Below, one piece after another: positions 1 to 9,249 of a stretch of DNA of 64,000 bases (positions are counted from its first letter, which is position 1; the number at the start of each line of letters is the position of its first letter). Source of the DNA: Burkholderiaceae bacterium (GTDB taxonomy: Bacteria > Pseudomonadota > Gammaproteobacteria > Burkholderiales > Burkholderiaceae_E); NCBI GenBank assembly GCA_023954045.1, contig JAMLIR010000010.1:62001-126000 (forward strand). The letters are read 5' to 3'. The notes beneath the pieces were generated by a model, which was not told the origin of the DNA, searched no databases, and was given only the letters and a program-made list of their open reading frames with translations. The translations under genes were made by a program, and so were the position numbers.

Positions 1-1
1 C

Positions 2-1633
2 GGCGGGATCTCCGGCTTTCCGAAGCGCAGCGAGAGCGAGTACGACGCGTTCGGTACCGCGCATTCGTCCACGTCGATCTCGGCGGCGCTCGGCATGGCG
101 GTGGCCTCGCGCAACAAGGGCGAGAACCAGGGGCCGGGGCGGCGCCGCCACGTGGCCGTGATCGGCGACGGCGCGATGAGCGCGGGGATGGCGTTCGAGG
201 CGATGAACAATGCCGGCGTGACGCCGGACATCGACCTGCTGGTGGTGCTCAACGACAACGACATGTCGATTTCGCCCCCGGTGGGCGCGCTGAACCGCTA
301 CCTGGCGCGCCTGCTCTCCGGGCGCTTCTACACGAAGGCGCGCGACGTCGGCCGCGCGATGCTCTCGAGCGTGCCGCCGCTGTTCGAGCTGGCGCGCCGC
401 CTCGAGGAGCACGCGAAGGGAATGGTCGTGCCGGGCGGGACGATGTTCGAGGAGTTCGGCTTCAACTACGTCGGTCCGATCGACGGCCACGACCTCGACA
501 GCCTGATCCCGACGCTTCAGAACCTGCGCGAATTGCGCGGCGCGCAGTTCCTGCACATCGTCACCCGCAAGGGCCAGGGCTACAAGCTGGCCGAGGCCGA
601 CCCGGTGCTCTATCACGGCCCTGGCCGCTTCGATCCGCACGAGGGCATCCGCAAGCCCGCGACCCCGCCCCGGCCCACCTACACCCAGGTGTTCTCCGAC
701 TGGGTCTGCGACATGGCGGCGCTCGACGAGCGGCTGGTGGCGATCACCCCTGCGATGCGCGAGGGCTCCGGGCTGGTCGAGTTCGAGCGGCGCTTTCCGC
801 AGCGCTATTTCGACGTCGGCATCGCCGAGCAGCACGCGGTCACGTTCGCGGCCGGGCTGGCCTGCGAGGGCCTGAAGCCGGTCGTCGCGATCTACAGCAC
901 CTTCCTGCAGCGCGGCTACGACCAGCTGGTCCACGACGTCGCGCTGCAGAACCTGCCGGTGGTGTTCGCGCTCGACCGCGCCGGCGTCGTCGGCGCCGAC
1001 GGCGCCACGCACGCGGGCGCCTACGACTACGCGTACCTGCGCTGCATCCCGAACATGGTGGTGATGGCGCCGTCCGACGAGAACGAGTGCCGGCAGATGC
1101 TGTACACGGCGTTCCGGCACGAGGGGCCCTCGGCCGTGCGCTATCCGCGCGGCGCGGGTACCGGCGTCGCGGTCTCGAAGGACCTCACGGCGCTGCCGAT
1201 CGGCCGCGGTCAGGTGTGCCGGCAGGGCCGGCGCATCGCGCTGCTGGCGTTCGGCACGATGCTCGCGCCGGCGCTCGCGGCGGGCGAGGCGCTCGATGCG
1301 ACGGTGGTCAACATGCGGTTCGTCAAGCCGATCGACGAGCCGCTGCTGCGCGAGCTCGCGCGCTCGCACGAGGCGTTCGTCACGATCGAGGAGCACGTCG
1401 TGATGGGTGGCGCCGGCAGCGCGGTGGCCGAGGCGCTGGCGGCCGCCGGCATCGTGCGGCCGCTGCTGCAGCTCGGCCTGCCCGATCGCTACATCGACCA
1501 CGGCGAGCAGGCGCTGCTGCTGCGCCTCGAGGGGCTCGACGCCGACGGCGTCGAGCGCTCGGTGCGCGAGCGCTTCGGCGAGCTGCTCGCCGGCGACGGC
1601 GGCCCGCGGCTCGTCGTGAGCCGGGCCAGCTGA
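2..1633 (+). CDS. dxs: 1-deoxy-D-xylulose-5-phosphate synthase, 5' end missing
   Basis: Cytosolic thiamine-diphosphate enzyme that condenses pyruvate and glyceraldehyde 3-phosphate to DXP, the first step of the MEP isoprenoid pathway. The frame is open from base 2, so the N-terminus lies outside the window; about 543 residues are visible of a family usually near 620. The first visible residues carry the [16 protein letters not shown] stretch. The TPP-binding motif follows as [13 protein letters not shown] then [10 protein letters not shown]. The pyrimidine domain has [17 protein letters not shown] with the catalytic Glu, and a transketolase C-terminal domain ends the protein. folE2 follows 33 nt later on the same strand. 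Identity is secure; only the start is unknown. Confidence 0.97.
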   Translation, partial: GGISGFPKRSESEYDAFGTAHSSTSISAALGMAVASRNKGENQGPGRRRHVAVIGDGAMSAGMAFEAMNNAGVTPDIDLLVVLNDNDMSISPPVGALNRYLARLLSGRFYTKARDVGRAMLSSVPPLFELARRLEEHAKGMVVPGGTMFEEFGFNYVGPIDGHDLDSLIPTLQNLRELRGAQFLHIVTRKGQGYKLAEADPVLYHGPGRFDPHEGIRKPATPPRPTYTQVFSDWVCDMAALDERLVAITPAMREGSGLVEFERRFPQRYFDVGIAEQHAVTFAAGLACEGLKPVVAIYSTFLQRGYDQLVHDVALQNLPVVFALDRAGVVGADGATHAGAYDYAYLRCIPNMVVMAPSDENECRQMLYTAFRHEGPSAVRYPRGAGTGVAVSKDLTALPIGRGQVCRQGRRIALLAFGTMLAPALAAGEALDATVVNMRFVKPIDEPLLRELARSHEAFVTIEEHVVMGGAGSAVAEALAAAGIVRPLLQLGLPDRYIDHGEQALLLRLEGLDADGVERSVRERFGELLAGDGGPRLVVSRAS

Positions 1634-1666
1634 AGGCGGAACTTGGATACCGACGGAGATCAGCCG

Positions 1667-2479
1667 ATGAATATCCGCGACACCAGCGTACTGCTGGCTG
1701 GCGTGATGGCCGACGTGCAGGGCAGCCCCGACCGGCGCGAGCTGCCGATCCAGCGCGTCGGGGTCAAGGGCCTGCGCTACCCGCTGCGCTGGCGCAGCGC
1801 CGGCGCCGACCAGCCGAGCGTCGGCCAGTTCGGCCTGTACGTCGCGCTGCCGGCCGACCAGAAAGGCACGCACATGTCGCGTTTCGTCGCGCTGCTCGAG
1901 GCGCGCCTCGCGGCCGGCCGCCCGGCGCTCGACGCGGCCGGGATGCGCGCGATGTTCGGCGAGATGCTCGGGCTGCTCGAGGCCGACAGCGGCCGCATCG
2001 AGCTCGCGCTGCCGCTGTTCGTTCGCAAGACCGCGCCGGTTTCGCAGGTGCAGAGCCTGATGGACTACGACCTGTCGGTCGTCGTCGAGGGCGGCGCGCG
2101 CGACGCGCGCACCACGCTGACCGTCGTCGTGCCGTGCACCAGCCTGTGCCCGTGCTCGAAGACGATCTCCGAGTACGGCGCGCACAACCAGCGCTCGCAC
2201 CTCACCGTGTCGGTCGAGGTCGGCGAACCGCTCGAGCCCGAGGAGCTGATCGCGATCGCCGAGGCGCAGGCGTCCAGCGAGCTCTACGGGCTGCTCAAGC
2301 GCGTCGACGAGAAGCACGTCACCGAGCGCGCCTACGACAACCCGAAGTTCGTCGAGGACCTGGTGCGCGACGTGGCGATGGCGCTGCGCCGCGACGCGCG
2401 CGTGCGTCGCTTCGTCGTCGAAGCCGAGAACTTCGAGTCGATCCACAACCACTCGGCGTACGCGCGCATCGAGGGCTGA
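1667..2479 (+). CDS. folE2: GTP cyclohydrolase FolE2 (type IB)
   Basis: Converts GTP to 7,8-dihydroneopterin triphosphate, the entry to folate synthesis, in the cytosol. The type IB family has a catalytic Cys in the signature [20 protein letters not shown], which is present in the middle of this 270-residue protein. [10 protein letters not shown]-like text near the N-terminus ([14 protein letters not shown]) is also typical. ATG 1667 is preceded by GGAG at a normal distance. An in-frame TTG at 1643 with AAGGCGGA upstream would add 8 residues. It lies 33 nt downstream of dxs and is probably co-transcribed. FolE2 is often the metal-flexible, zinc-sparing isoform, but no Zur-like site is evident here. 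Confidence 0.95.
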   Translation: MNIRDTSVLLAGVMADVQGSPDRRELPIQRVGVKGLRYPLRWRSAGADQPSVGQFGLYVALPADQKGTHMSRFVALLEARLAAGRPALDAAGMRAMFGEMLGLLEADSGRIELALPLFVRKTAPVSQVQSLMDYDLSVVVEGGARDARTTLTVVVPCTSLCPCSKTISEYGAHNQRSHLTVSVEVGEPLEPEELIAIAEAQASSELYGLLKRVDEKHVTERAYDNPKFVEDLVRDVAMALRRDARVRRFVVEAENFESIHNHSAYARIEG

Positions 2480-2549
2480 GCGCGCCGGCGGCGGCGCGGG
2501 CCGCCTGGCGGGGGGGCACGGCGCGCCGGGGCGCAGGAAGGGGTCGGCG

Positions 2550-2568
2550 AGCCCGGCGTGCCGGGGCT
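2550..2568 (-). terminator. possible arn operon terminator hairpin
   Basis: AGCCCGGC and GCCGGGGCT face each other at the end of arnD, in the 87-nt convergent gap after folE2. The loop is very short and no T-run follows on either strand, so it may be only a GC-rich inverted repeat. Confidence 0.3.
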
Positions 2569-3475
2569 ACGCGGCCGCGCCCTGGATCGCCAGCGTGCCG
2601 CTTCTGCCTGCGACTTCGCCGGTGCCGACTCGGTGACGCGGCAGGCGCGCCGGATCGACGCTGTCGAACATCGCGCGCGTCGAGACCAGCCGGTAGCCTT
2701 GCGCCTTCCAGCCGGCGAGCAGCCGCTCGAAGGCGCCGGCCAGCCGCATCCCTTCGAGCTCGGCGTGCAGCGTGTAGACGTGGCCCTGGGGCGGTGCCGC
2801 ATCGGTGAGGGCCAGCACGCGTTCGTGGACGTTGTCCGCGGCCAGGCCGTCCAGGCCGATCAGCTCGTCGAGGGTGGGCAGCGTGGTCGGCAGCTGCGGC
2901 ACGCCGAGCGGATCGCCGCGCGCGTCGACCGGCTGGAACGGATGGTTGCCGCGGCCGTCCGACGCGTAGTCGAAGCCGAATTCGCGCTCGAGCGCGTAGG
3001 CGGCCTCGTTCATCTGCCAGCCGGCGGCGCCGTGGGTGCGCGGCGCCGCGCCGAACACCTCTGCGTAGCGCTCGACCGCCTTGCGCATCTCGTTGCGCGT
3101 CCACTGCGGGCTCGCTTGCGCGACGTGGTCCTGCCAGCGGATGTGGTCCCAGGTGTGGATGCCGGTCTCGAAGCCGTGGCTCGCGACCGAGCGCATCAGC
3201 GGCGCCTCGCGCGCGCCGATGTCCGGGCCGGGCAGCAACGTCCCGTAGAGCAGCGTGCGGATCCCGTAGTGCTCGACGACCGAGGTGCGCGACACCTTGC
3301 TCAGGAAGCCGCGCCGGAACACGCGCCGGATCGCGCGGCCGGTGTGGTCGGGGCCGAGGCTGAACAGGAACGTCGCGCCGGCGCCGTGGCGCTCGAGCAG
3401 CCGCAGCAGCTGCGGGACGCCCTCGCGCGTGCCGCGCCAGGTGTCGACGTCGACCTTCAGCGCGAGGAGCGCCAC
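2567..3475 (-). CDS. arnD: 4-deoxy-4-formamido-L-arabinose-phosphoundecaprenol deformylase ArnD
   Basis: Polysaccharide-deacetylase (NodB fold) enzyme that removes the formyl group from undecaprenyl-phosphate-Ara4FN at the inner membrane, yielding the Ara4N donor used by ArnT. The 302-residue protein opens with ALKVDVDTWRGT, containing the NodB acidic motif, and has HTWDHIRWQDH with the metal-binding His pair near residues 107-117. Start is GTG at 3475, 7 nt after the stop of the dehydrogenase gene. It is the last gene of the arn operon; the gap to convergent folE2 is 87 nt. Length and motifs match ArnD rather than a general chitin deacetylase. Confidence 0.95.
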   Translation of the reverse strand: MALLALKVDVDTWRGTREGVPQLLRLLERHGAGATFLFSLGPDHTGRAIRRVFRRGFLSKVSRTSVVEHYGIRTLLYGTLLPGPDIGAREAPLMRSVASHGFETGIHTWDHIRWQDHVAQASPQWTRNEMRKAVERYAEVFGAAPRTHGAAGWQMNEAAYALEREFGFDYASDGRGNHPFQPVDARGDPLGVPQLPTTLPTLDELIGLDGLAADNVHERVLALTDAAPPQGHVYTLHAELEGMRLAGAFERLLAGWKAQGYRLVSTRAMFDSVDPARLPRHRVGTGEVAGRSGTLAIQGAAA

Positions 3476-3482
3476 GGACGGG

Positions 3483-4526
3483 TCAGTCGGCGAGGCCGCG
3501 CGCGGCGACGATCTGCGTGCGGTAGTGGTCGAAGATCTTCCGCAGCGCGTCGCGCATCGCGACCTTCGGCGCCCACTCGAGGTCGGCCATCGTGTTGTCG
3601 ATCTTCGGCACCCGGTTCTGCACGTCCTGGTAGCCCTTGCCGTAGTAGGCGTCGGAGGTGGTCTCCTCGACCTTCACGCGGGCGGCCTGCTCGCGGTACT
3701 CGGGGTATTCGGCGGCCAGCTCGAGCATCATCGCCGCGAGCTCGCGGATCGAGTAGTTGTTCGCCGGGTTGCCGATGTTGTAGATGCGCCCCGCGGCCTT
3801 GCCGTCGCGATTCTCGATGATCCGCATCAGCGCGGCGATGCCGTCGTCGACGTAGGTGAACGCGCGTTTCTGGTGGCCGCCGTCGACCAGCCGGATCGGC
3901 TCGCCGCGCACGATGTGGCCGAAGAACTGCGTGATCACGCGGCTCGAGCCTTCCTTCGGCGTGTGGATGCTGTCGAGCCCGCCGCCGATCCAGTTGAACG
4001 GGCGGAACAGCGTGTACTGCAGGCCCTGTTCCATCCCGTAGGCGTGGATCACCCGGTCCATCAGCTGCTTCGCGCACGAGTAGATCCAGCGCTGCTTTCC
4101 GATCGGCCCGCAGACGAGCTCGGAAGTCTCGGGGTCGAACTGCTCGTCGTGGCACATCCCGTAGACCTCGGAAGTCGACGGGAACACCAGGTGCTTGCCG
4201 TAGCGCACGCACTGCCGGACGATCGGCAGGTTCGCCTCGAAGTCGAGCTCGAAAACGCGCAGCGGGTTCGTCACGTAGGTCGACGGCGTCGCGATCGCCA
4301 CCAGCGGCAGCACGACGTCGCACTTCTTCACGTGGTACTCGATCCACTCCTTGTTGATCGTGATGTCGCCCTCGAAGAAGTGGAAGCGAGGATGGTCGGT
4401 CCACTCGCGGACCCGGTCGGTGTTCATGTCCATCCCGTGCACTTCCCAGTCGGTCGACTCGATGATGCGCCGGGTCAGGTGGTGGCCGATGAAGCCGTTC
4501 ACGCCGAGGACCAGGACTTTCTTCAT
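3483..4526 (-). CDS. arnA: stand-alone ArnA dehydrogenase domain (UDP-glucuronate decarboxylase)
   Basis: Corresponds to the C-terminal half of enterobacterial ArnA: NAD-dependent oxidative decarboxylation of UDP-glucuronate to UDP-4-keto-pentose. The protein has 347 residues. Its Rossmann motif is VLGVNGFIGHHL at residues 5-16. The extended-SDR catalytic Ser-Thr and Tyr-x-x-x-Lys region appears as STSEVYG and YSCAKQ, and the sequence RPFNWIGGGLDS is typical of ArnA and UXS enzymes. Here it is separate from the formyltransferase, which is encoded 19 nt upstream. ATG 4526 is preceded by GGAGC. UDP-glucose dehydrogenase (ugd), which makes the substrate, is not in the window. Confidence 0.95.
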   Translation of the reverse strand: MKKVLVLGVNGFIGHHLTRRIIESTDWEVHGMDMNTDRVREWTDHPRFHFFEGDITINKEWIEYHVKKCDVVLPLVAIATPSTYVTNPLRVFELDFEANLPIVRQCVRYGKHLVFPSTSEVYGMCHDEQFDPETSELVCGPIGKQRWIYSCAKQLMDRVIHAYGMEQGLQYTLFRPFNWIGGGLDSIHTPKEGSSRVITQFFGHIVRGEPIRLVDGGHQKRAFTYVDDGIAALMRIIENRDGKAAGRIYNIGNPANNYSIRELAAMMLELAAEYPEYREQAARVKVEETTSDAYYGKGYQDVQNRVPKIDNTMADLEWAPKVAMRDALRKIFDHYRTQIVAARGLAD

Positions 4527-4545
4527 GCTTGCTCCGGTGCCGCCT

Positions 4546-5472
4546 TCAGCGGGCGAGGGGAATCGGGGCGCCGCCGAACGCGGCGCGGAAGGAACCGGCG
4601 TCGAGCGGCGCCCCGGCGAGCGTCGCCTCGAGCACGCGCAATTTGCCGCCGTCGGCGCAGACCACCGCCAGTTCGTCGTCGATCAGGCGCAGCTCGGCCG
4701 ACGCGGGCGCGGGCGCGATCACGCCGTCGGGAAGCGTGCGCCAGAGCACCAGCCGGCCCGCCGCGAGGTCGGCGAACGCGCCGGGATACGGACGCGCGAG
4801 CGCGCGCACGAAGTCGTGCAGCCGGCGCGCGCCGATGCCGGCCGGGATGCGGCCGTCCTCGGGCCGGCGGCCGCCGTGGTAGCGTCCGAGGGAGAGGTCC
4901 TGCGGCACGGGACGGGCGCTGCCGTCGAGCAGCGCGGGCAGGCAGCGCCACAGCACGAGCTCCGCGGCCACGCAGACCTTGTCGAAGACCTCGCGGGCCG
5001 TGTCGTCGGGCAGGATCGGCACCGCGAACTGGTCGACGATCGCGCCGTTGTCCGGCTTCTCGTTCATCACGTGAAGCGTGGCACCGGTCTCGGTCTCGCC
5101 CTCGATGATCGCCCAGTTCACCGGCACGCGGCCGCGGTACTTCGGCAGCAGCGACCCGTGCATGTTGTACGCGCCGCGCGTGGGCACGGCGAGCAGCGGC
5201 GCGCCCAGCATCGAGCGGTAGTAGAACGAGAACAGGAAGTCGGGCCGCGCCTCGCGCACCCGGTCGAGCACCTCGGCGGTGTTCGGGTCATCGGGCGCGA
5301 TGACCGGGATCCGGTAGTCCTCGGCGGTGCGGCGCACGCTGTCGAACCAGATCTGCTCGCGCGGATCGTCGTCGTGCGTGACCACGAGCGCGACGTCCAC
5401 GCCGCGCGCCAGCAGCGCCTTCAGGCAGCGCACGCCGACGTCGTGGTAGGCGAAGACGACCGCGGAACTCAT
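4546..5472 (-). CDS. arnA: stand-alone ArnA formyltransferase domain (UDP-Ara4N formyltransferase)
   Basis: Corresponds to the N-terminal half of enterobacterial ArnA: transfers a formyl group from 10-formyl-tetrahydrofolate to UDP-L-Ara4N. The protein has 308 residues. The formyltransferase core has FLFSFYYRSML, then YNMHGSLLPKYRGRVPVNWAI with the catalytic Asn-His and SLLP loop, and later ETGATLHVM. A C-terminal Formyl_trans_C-like region follows from about residue 205. ATG 5472 overlaps the arnC stop in ATGA, implying translational coupling. Splitting ArnA into two genes is a known arrangement in Burkholderiales. Confidence 0.95.
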   Translation of the reverse strand: MSSAVVFAYHDVGVRCLKALLARGVDVALVVTHDDDPREQIWFDSVRRTAEDYRIPVIAPDDPNTAEVLDRVREARPDFLFSFYYRSMLGAPLLAVPTRGAYNMHGSLLPKYRGRVPVNWAIIEGETETGATLHVMNEKPDNGAIVDQFAVPILPDDTAREVFDKVCVAAELVLWRCLPALLDGSARPVPQDLSLGRYHGGRRPEDGRIPAGIGARRLHDFVRALARPYPGAFADLAAGRLVLWRTLPDGVIAPAPASAELRLIDDELAVVCADGGKLRVLEATLAGAPLDAGSFRAAFGGAPIPLAR

Positions 5473-6416
5473 GGCTCTTCGCGCCGCTCCAGGATGGCCG
5501 AGATCACGTAGCGCGGCCGCTGGCGCACTTCCTGGTAGATGCGGCCGACGTACTCGCCGAGCAGCCCGATGCCGAACAGCGCGATGCCGATCAGCAGGAA
5601 CGCGATCGCGAACAGCGTGAAGAGCCCGCCTTCCTCGGGGCCGATCACCAGGCGCCGGACGCCCAGGATCACCACCAGCGCACCCGAGCCGAGCGAAACC
5701 AGCATCCCGACCAGCGAGAACAGCTGCAGCGGCATCACCGTGAAGCCCGTCATCAGGTCGAAGTTCAGGCGGATGAGGCTGTACAGCGAGTACTTCGACT
5801 CGCCGGCGAAGCGCTCCTCGTGGCCGACGACGACCTCGGTGGGGTTCTGCGCGAACTGCCAGGCGAGCGCCGGGATGAACGTGTACAGCTCGTTGCACTG
5901 GTTGATCGTGTCGACGATGCGCCGGCTGTACGCGCGCATCATGCAGCCCTGGTCGGTCATCCTGATGCGCGTGGTGCGCTCGCGGATCCGGTTCATCGCC
6001 CGAGATGCGACGCGCCGCCACAGCACGTCGTCGCGCCGGCGCCGGATCGAGCCGACGTAGTCGTGGCCGGCGTCCATCTGCTCGAGCAACAGGTGGATGT
6101 CCTCGGGCGGATTCTGCAGGTCGGCGTCGAGCGTCACGATGCGCTCGCCGCGCGCGTGCTCGAAGCCCGCGAGGATCGCCCGGTGCTGGCCGAAGTTGCC
6201 GTTGAACATCACGACGCGGGTCACGTCGGGGCGGCGATGGAACTGGTCGGCCAGCAGCGTCGCCGACCGGTCGCGGCTGCCGTCGTTGACGAACACGACC
6301 TCGTAGGCGACGCCGAGCGCGTCGAGCGCCGGGTACAGCCGCTCGAACAGCGCGGCGAGCACGGCCTCTTCGTTGTAGACCGGGATGACGATGGACAGGT
6401 CGACGGGCGTGCGCAT
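5469..6416 (-). CDS. arnC: undecaprenyl-phosphate Ara4FN transferase ArnC
   Basis: GT2-family inner-membrane glycosyltransferase that moves Ara4FN from UDP to undecaprenyl phosphate. The 315-residue protein begins LSIVIPVYNEEAVL, has VFVNDGSRD and the catalytic TLDADLQNPPED motif, and a region rich in GSIRRRRDD. Two C-terminal transmembrane helices lie at about residues 230-255 and 268-292. Its start at 6416 abuts the arnB stop with no spacer, and its stop overlaps the next start by 4 nt. This places it firmly in the arn operon rather than among generic DPM1-like transferases. Confidence 0.95.
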   Translation of the reverse strand: MRTPVDLSIVIPVYNEEAVLAALFERLYPALDALGVAYEVVFVNDGSRDRSATLLADQFHRRPDVTRVVMFNGNFGQHRAILAGFEHARGERIVTLDADLQNPPEDIHLLLEQMDAGHDYVGSIRRRRDDVLWRRVASRAMNRIRERTTRIRMTDQGCMMRAYSRRIVDTINQCNELYTFIPALAWQFAQNPTEVVVGHEERFAGESKYSLYSLIRLNFDLMTGFTVMPLQLFSLVGMLVSLGSGALVVILGVRRLVIGPEEGGLFTLFAIAFLLIGIALFGIGLLGEYVGRIYQEVRQRPRYVISAILERREEP

Positions 6417-7550
6417 CTAGCGATCCTGGCGCATGGCGGCCTTCACGACGCGGCTGACCGCCTCGCACACGCGAGGCACGTCTTCGTCGCGCATCGCCGG
6501 GAACAGCGGCAGCGTGACCGTGCGCCGGCCGATGTCCTCGGCGACCGGGAAGTCGCCGTCGCCGAAGCCGCGGCGGCGGAACAGCGTGAACAGGTGCATC
6601 GCCGGATAGTGGACGCCGACGCCGATTCCCTCGCGCTTCATCGCCTCGATGAAGCCGCCGCGGTCGATGCTCATCCGCGCCAGCGGCAGCAGCGGCTGGA
6701 ACATGTGCCAGTTGCCGGCCTCGAACTCCTCGACCGGCAGGTCGAAGCCGAGCGAACGGTCGAAGTGCTCGAAGTACAACCGCGCCAGGTGCCGCCGCCG
6801 CTCGTTGAACGCGTCGAGCCGGCGCAGCTGGCTCAGGCCGATCGCTGCGGCAATGTCGGTGAGGTTGGCCTTGCCGCCCGGCACGTCGACGTCCATCGAA
6901 CCGTCGGCGAAGCGCGTCACGCCCTGCAACCGCAGCTTCTCGAAGAGGCGCGCCTCGTCGTCGTCGTTCATCACCAGGCAGCCGCCTTCGCCGGTGGTCA
7001 TGTTCTTGTTCGGGTGGAAGCTGAACGAGACCAGGTCGCCGCTGGTGCCGATGCGCCGGCCTTTCCACCGGGCGCCCATCGACTGCGCGGCGTCCTCGAG
7101 CACGCGCAGCCCGTGCCGCCCGGCGGTCTCGTACAGTCGCGTGCGGTCGACCGGAAGACCTGCCAGGTCCACCGGAATCAGCATCCGGGTGCGCGGCGTG
7201 ATCGCGGCCTCGACGCGCGACAGGTCGATGTTGCGGGTGGCCGGATCGACGTCGACGAACACCGGCGTCGCCCCGACGGCGAGCACGACGTTGGCGGTCG
7301 CGACCCAGCTGAGCGGCGTCGTGATCACCTCGTCGCCGGGACCGATGCCGGCCAGCCGCAGCGCGATCTCGAGCGCTGCGGTCGCCGAGCTCGCCACGCG
7401 CACCGGGCGGCCGCCGGTCCAGGCCGACAACTCGGCCTCGAATTCGCGGCAGCGCGGCCCGGTGGTGAGCCAGCCGGAGCGCAATACGGCGGCGACCGCG
7501 TCGATCGCGTCTTCGTCGATGCTCGGGCGGGTGAACGGCAGGAAGTCCAT
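6417..7550 (-). CDS. arnB: UDP-4-amino-4-deoxy-L-arabinose aminotransferase ArnB
   Basis: PLP-dependent DegT/DnrJ/EryC1-family enzyme that transaminates UDP-4-keto-pentose to UDP-L-Ara4N with glutamate. The 377-residue product starts MDFLPFTRPSID. It contains VASSATAALEIAL (cofactor phosphate site) and EDAAQSMGARWKG. The PLP lysine lies in SFSFHPNKNMTTGEGG. ATG 7550 lies 4 nt after the arnT stop. An in-frame ATG at 7586 inside arnT would add 12 residues, but homologous starts favour 7550. Confidence 0.95.
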   Translation of the reverse strand: MDFLPFTRPSIDEDAIDAVAAVLRSGWLTTGPRCREFEAELSAWTGGRPVRVASSATAALEIALRLAGIGPGDEVITTPLSWVATANVVLAVGATPVFVDVDPATRNIDLSRVEAAITPRTRMLIPVDLAGLPVDRTRLYETAGRHGLRVLEDAAQSMGARWKGRRIGTSGDLVSFSFHPNKNMTTGEGGCLVMNDDDEARLFEKLRLQGVTRFADGSMDVDVPGGKANLTDIAAAIGLSQLRRLDAFNERRRHLARLYFEHFDRSLGFDLPVEEFEAGNWHMFQPLLPLARMSIDRGGFIEAMKREGIGVGVHYPAMHLFTLFRRRGFGDGDFPVAEDIGRRTVTLPLFPAMRDEDVPRVCEAVSRVVKAAMRQDR

Positions 7551-7554
7551 CGGG

Positions 7555-9249
7555 TCAGGAGCGGACGACGACGACACGGCGCGCATCTTCGTAGACGACG
7601 CGCATCGGCAGGCCCGCCTGCTGCAGTTGCAGGTACAGCGGGCGCGGCATCATCGCGGCGCCGCGGGAGAGCGCGCGCCAGCGCGGCTCGAACAGCTCGA
7701 GCGTCGGGATCCAGTGCTGCGGGTCGTGGCGCTGGCCGAAGGCGAGCTCGCCCGAGTAAGCGACCAGCGTCACGTCGCGGCGCAGGTAGTACGGGAGCGT
7801 CTGGTCGTACATCGCGACCGAGAACACCGGGTCGTCGGCGCGAAGTTCGGGCGCGAGCGCCTCGACCGCCTCCTCGCTGCTCTTCAGGCTGCCGTGGCTG
7901 TCGTGGCCGCTCATCACGAGCGTGACCGAGACGAGGCTCGCGGCCGCGACGATCAGCGTCGCCGCGTTCTTGCGGCCGCGGCGCAGGGCCCGCCAGGCGA
8001 CGACGGCAGCCGCGACGAACAGCGCCGCGCCGATCGCCATCATCAGCGCCATCGGCCGCAGGATCTCGGCCGGCGTGTCGTGCGTGGCGAAGCGGTCGGA
8101 GAACGGTGCGATCGCGAGCATGAACAGGCAGCCGGCGACCGGCAGCAGCAGGTGGCGCGACAGCCGAGTCGCGTCGACGCGCTCGAGCCACGCAGCGGCC
8201 AGCAGCGCGAGCGCCGGGAACATCGGCAGGATGTACGACGGCAGCTTCGAGCGCGAGACGCTGAAGAACACGAAGACGAACGCCGACCAGATCAGAAGCA
8301 GCCGCAACGGCTGGAACGACTGCGAGTCGTCGCGACGCGCGCCCAGCCGCGCGAGCGCCGGCAGCGTCGTCGTCCACGGCAGGAAGCCGACCAGCAGGAA
8401 CGGCACGAAATACCAGGGCGCGCCGAGCCGCTGCGCCTCGTCGGTCAGGTAGCGCTGGAAGTGCTCGTGGACGAAGAAGAACTCGAAGAATTCGGGATTG
8501 CGCAGCGACACCGCGACGAACCACGGCGCGGCGAGCGCGAGGAACAGCGGCAGCCCGGTGCCCCAGTGCATGCGCCGCCAGAACGCCCACTGACGGTTGA
8601 CCAGGCTGTAGAGCACCAGCGTCGCGCCCGGGATCAGTACGCCGACCAGCCCCTTGGACAACGTGGCGCCGGCCATCGCCGCCCAGGTGACCCACATCGC
8701 GCGGCGCCGCTCGTCGTCGCCGGCGCCGTCGCGCTGCGCGAGCACGAACGCGCACAGCGCGAGCGTCAGGAAGAACGCGAGCCCCATGTCGAGGCTCAGG
8801 AAGTGCGAGTTGGCGATGATCCAGGTGGTGCCCGCCGCGACCATCGCCGCGTGCGCGCCGGCGGCCTGGCCCCAGAGCCGGCGCGCGGTGTATGCGACCG
8901 CGACCACCGTCAGGAAGCCGGTCAGGCCGGGCCACAGCCTCGCGGCGAAGTCATTGACGCCGAACAGGTGGAAGGCGATGGCGCCCATCCAGTACTGCAG
9001 CGCCGGCTTCTCGAAGTAGAGGAAGCCGTTCAGCCGCGGCGTGATCCAGTCCCCGCTGCGCATCATCTCGAGCGCGATGGTTGCGTAGCGCCCCTCGTCG
9101 GGCGTGATCAGCGCCCGGTCGCCGAGCGGGGCGAACCAGGCGAGCGCGAGCAGCGCCCAGCACAGCGCCTTGCGGGAGGCGCCGCTACAGGCCGCGTCGA
9201 GCAGCCGGGTGAGGCCCGACTCAGCGCGAGCGGCGGACGTTCCGGACAT
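7555..9249 (-). CDS. arnT: lipid A L-Ara4N transferase ArnT-type glycosyltransferase (GT39/GT83)
   Basis: Polytopic inner-membrane enzyme that transfers Ara4N from undecaprenyl phosphate to lipid A phosphates on the periplasmic face. This reduces negative charge and underlies polymyxin resistance. The 564-residue product has TPDEGRYATIALEMM with the catalytic acidic residue in the first periplasmic loop, LNGFLYFEKPALQYW, and about a dozen hydrophobic segments up to residue 420, then a soluble C-terminal domain. ATG 9249 is preceded by GGAAAGG. It overlaps the upstream NYN-LOTUS gene by 29 nt. Other PMT-family transferases look similar, but the operon context specifies ArnT. Confidence 0.92.
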   Translation of the reverse strand: MSGTSAARAESGLTRLLDAACSGASRKALCWALLALAWFAPLGDRALITPDEGRYATIALEMMRSGDWITPRLNGFLYFEKPALQYWMGAIAFHLFGVNDFAARLWPGLTGFLTVVAVAYTARRLWGQAAGAHAAMVAAGTTWIIANSHFLSLDMGLAFFLTLALCAFVLAQRDGAGDDERRRAMWVTWAAMAGATLSKGLVGVLIPGATLVLYSLVNRQWAFWRRMHWGTGLPLFLALAAPWFVAVSLRNPEFFEFFFVHEHFQRYLTDEAQRLGAPWYFVPFLLVGFLPWTTTLPALARLGARRDDSQSFQPLRLLLIWSAFVFVFFSVSRSKLPSYILPMFPALALLAAAWLERVDATRLSRHLLLPVAGCLFMLAIAPFSDRFATHDTPAEILRPMALMMAIGAALFVAAAVVAWRALRRGRKNAATLIVAAASLVSVTLVMSGHDSHGSLKSSEEAVEALAPELRADDPVFSVAMYDQTLPYYLRRDVTLVAYSGELAFGQRHDPQHWIPTLELFEPRWRALSRGAAMMPRPLYLQLQQAGLPMRVVYEDARRVVVVRS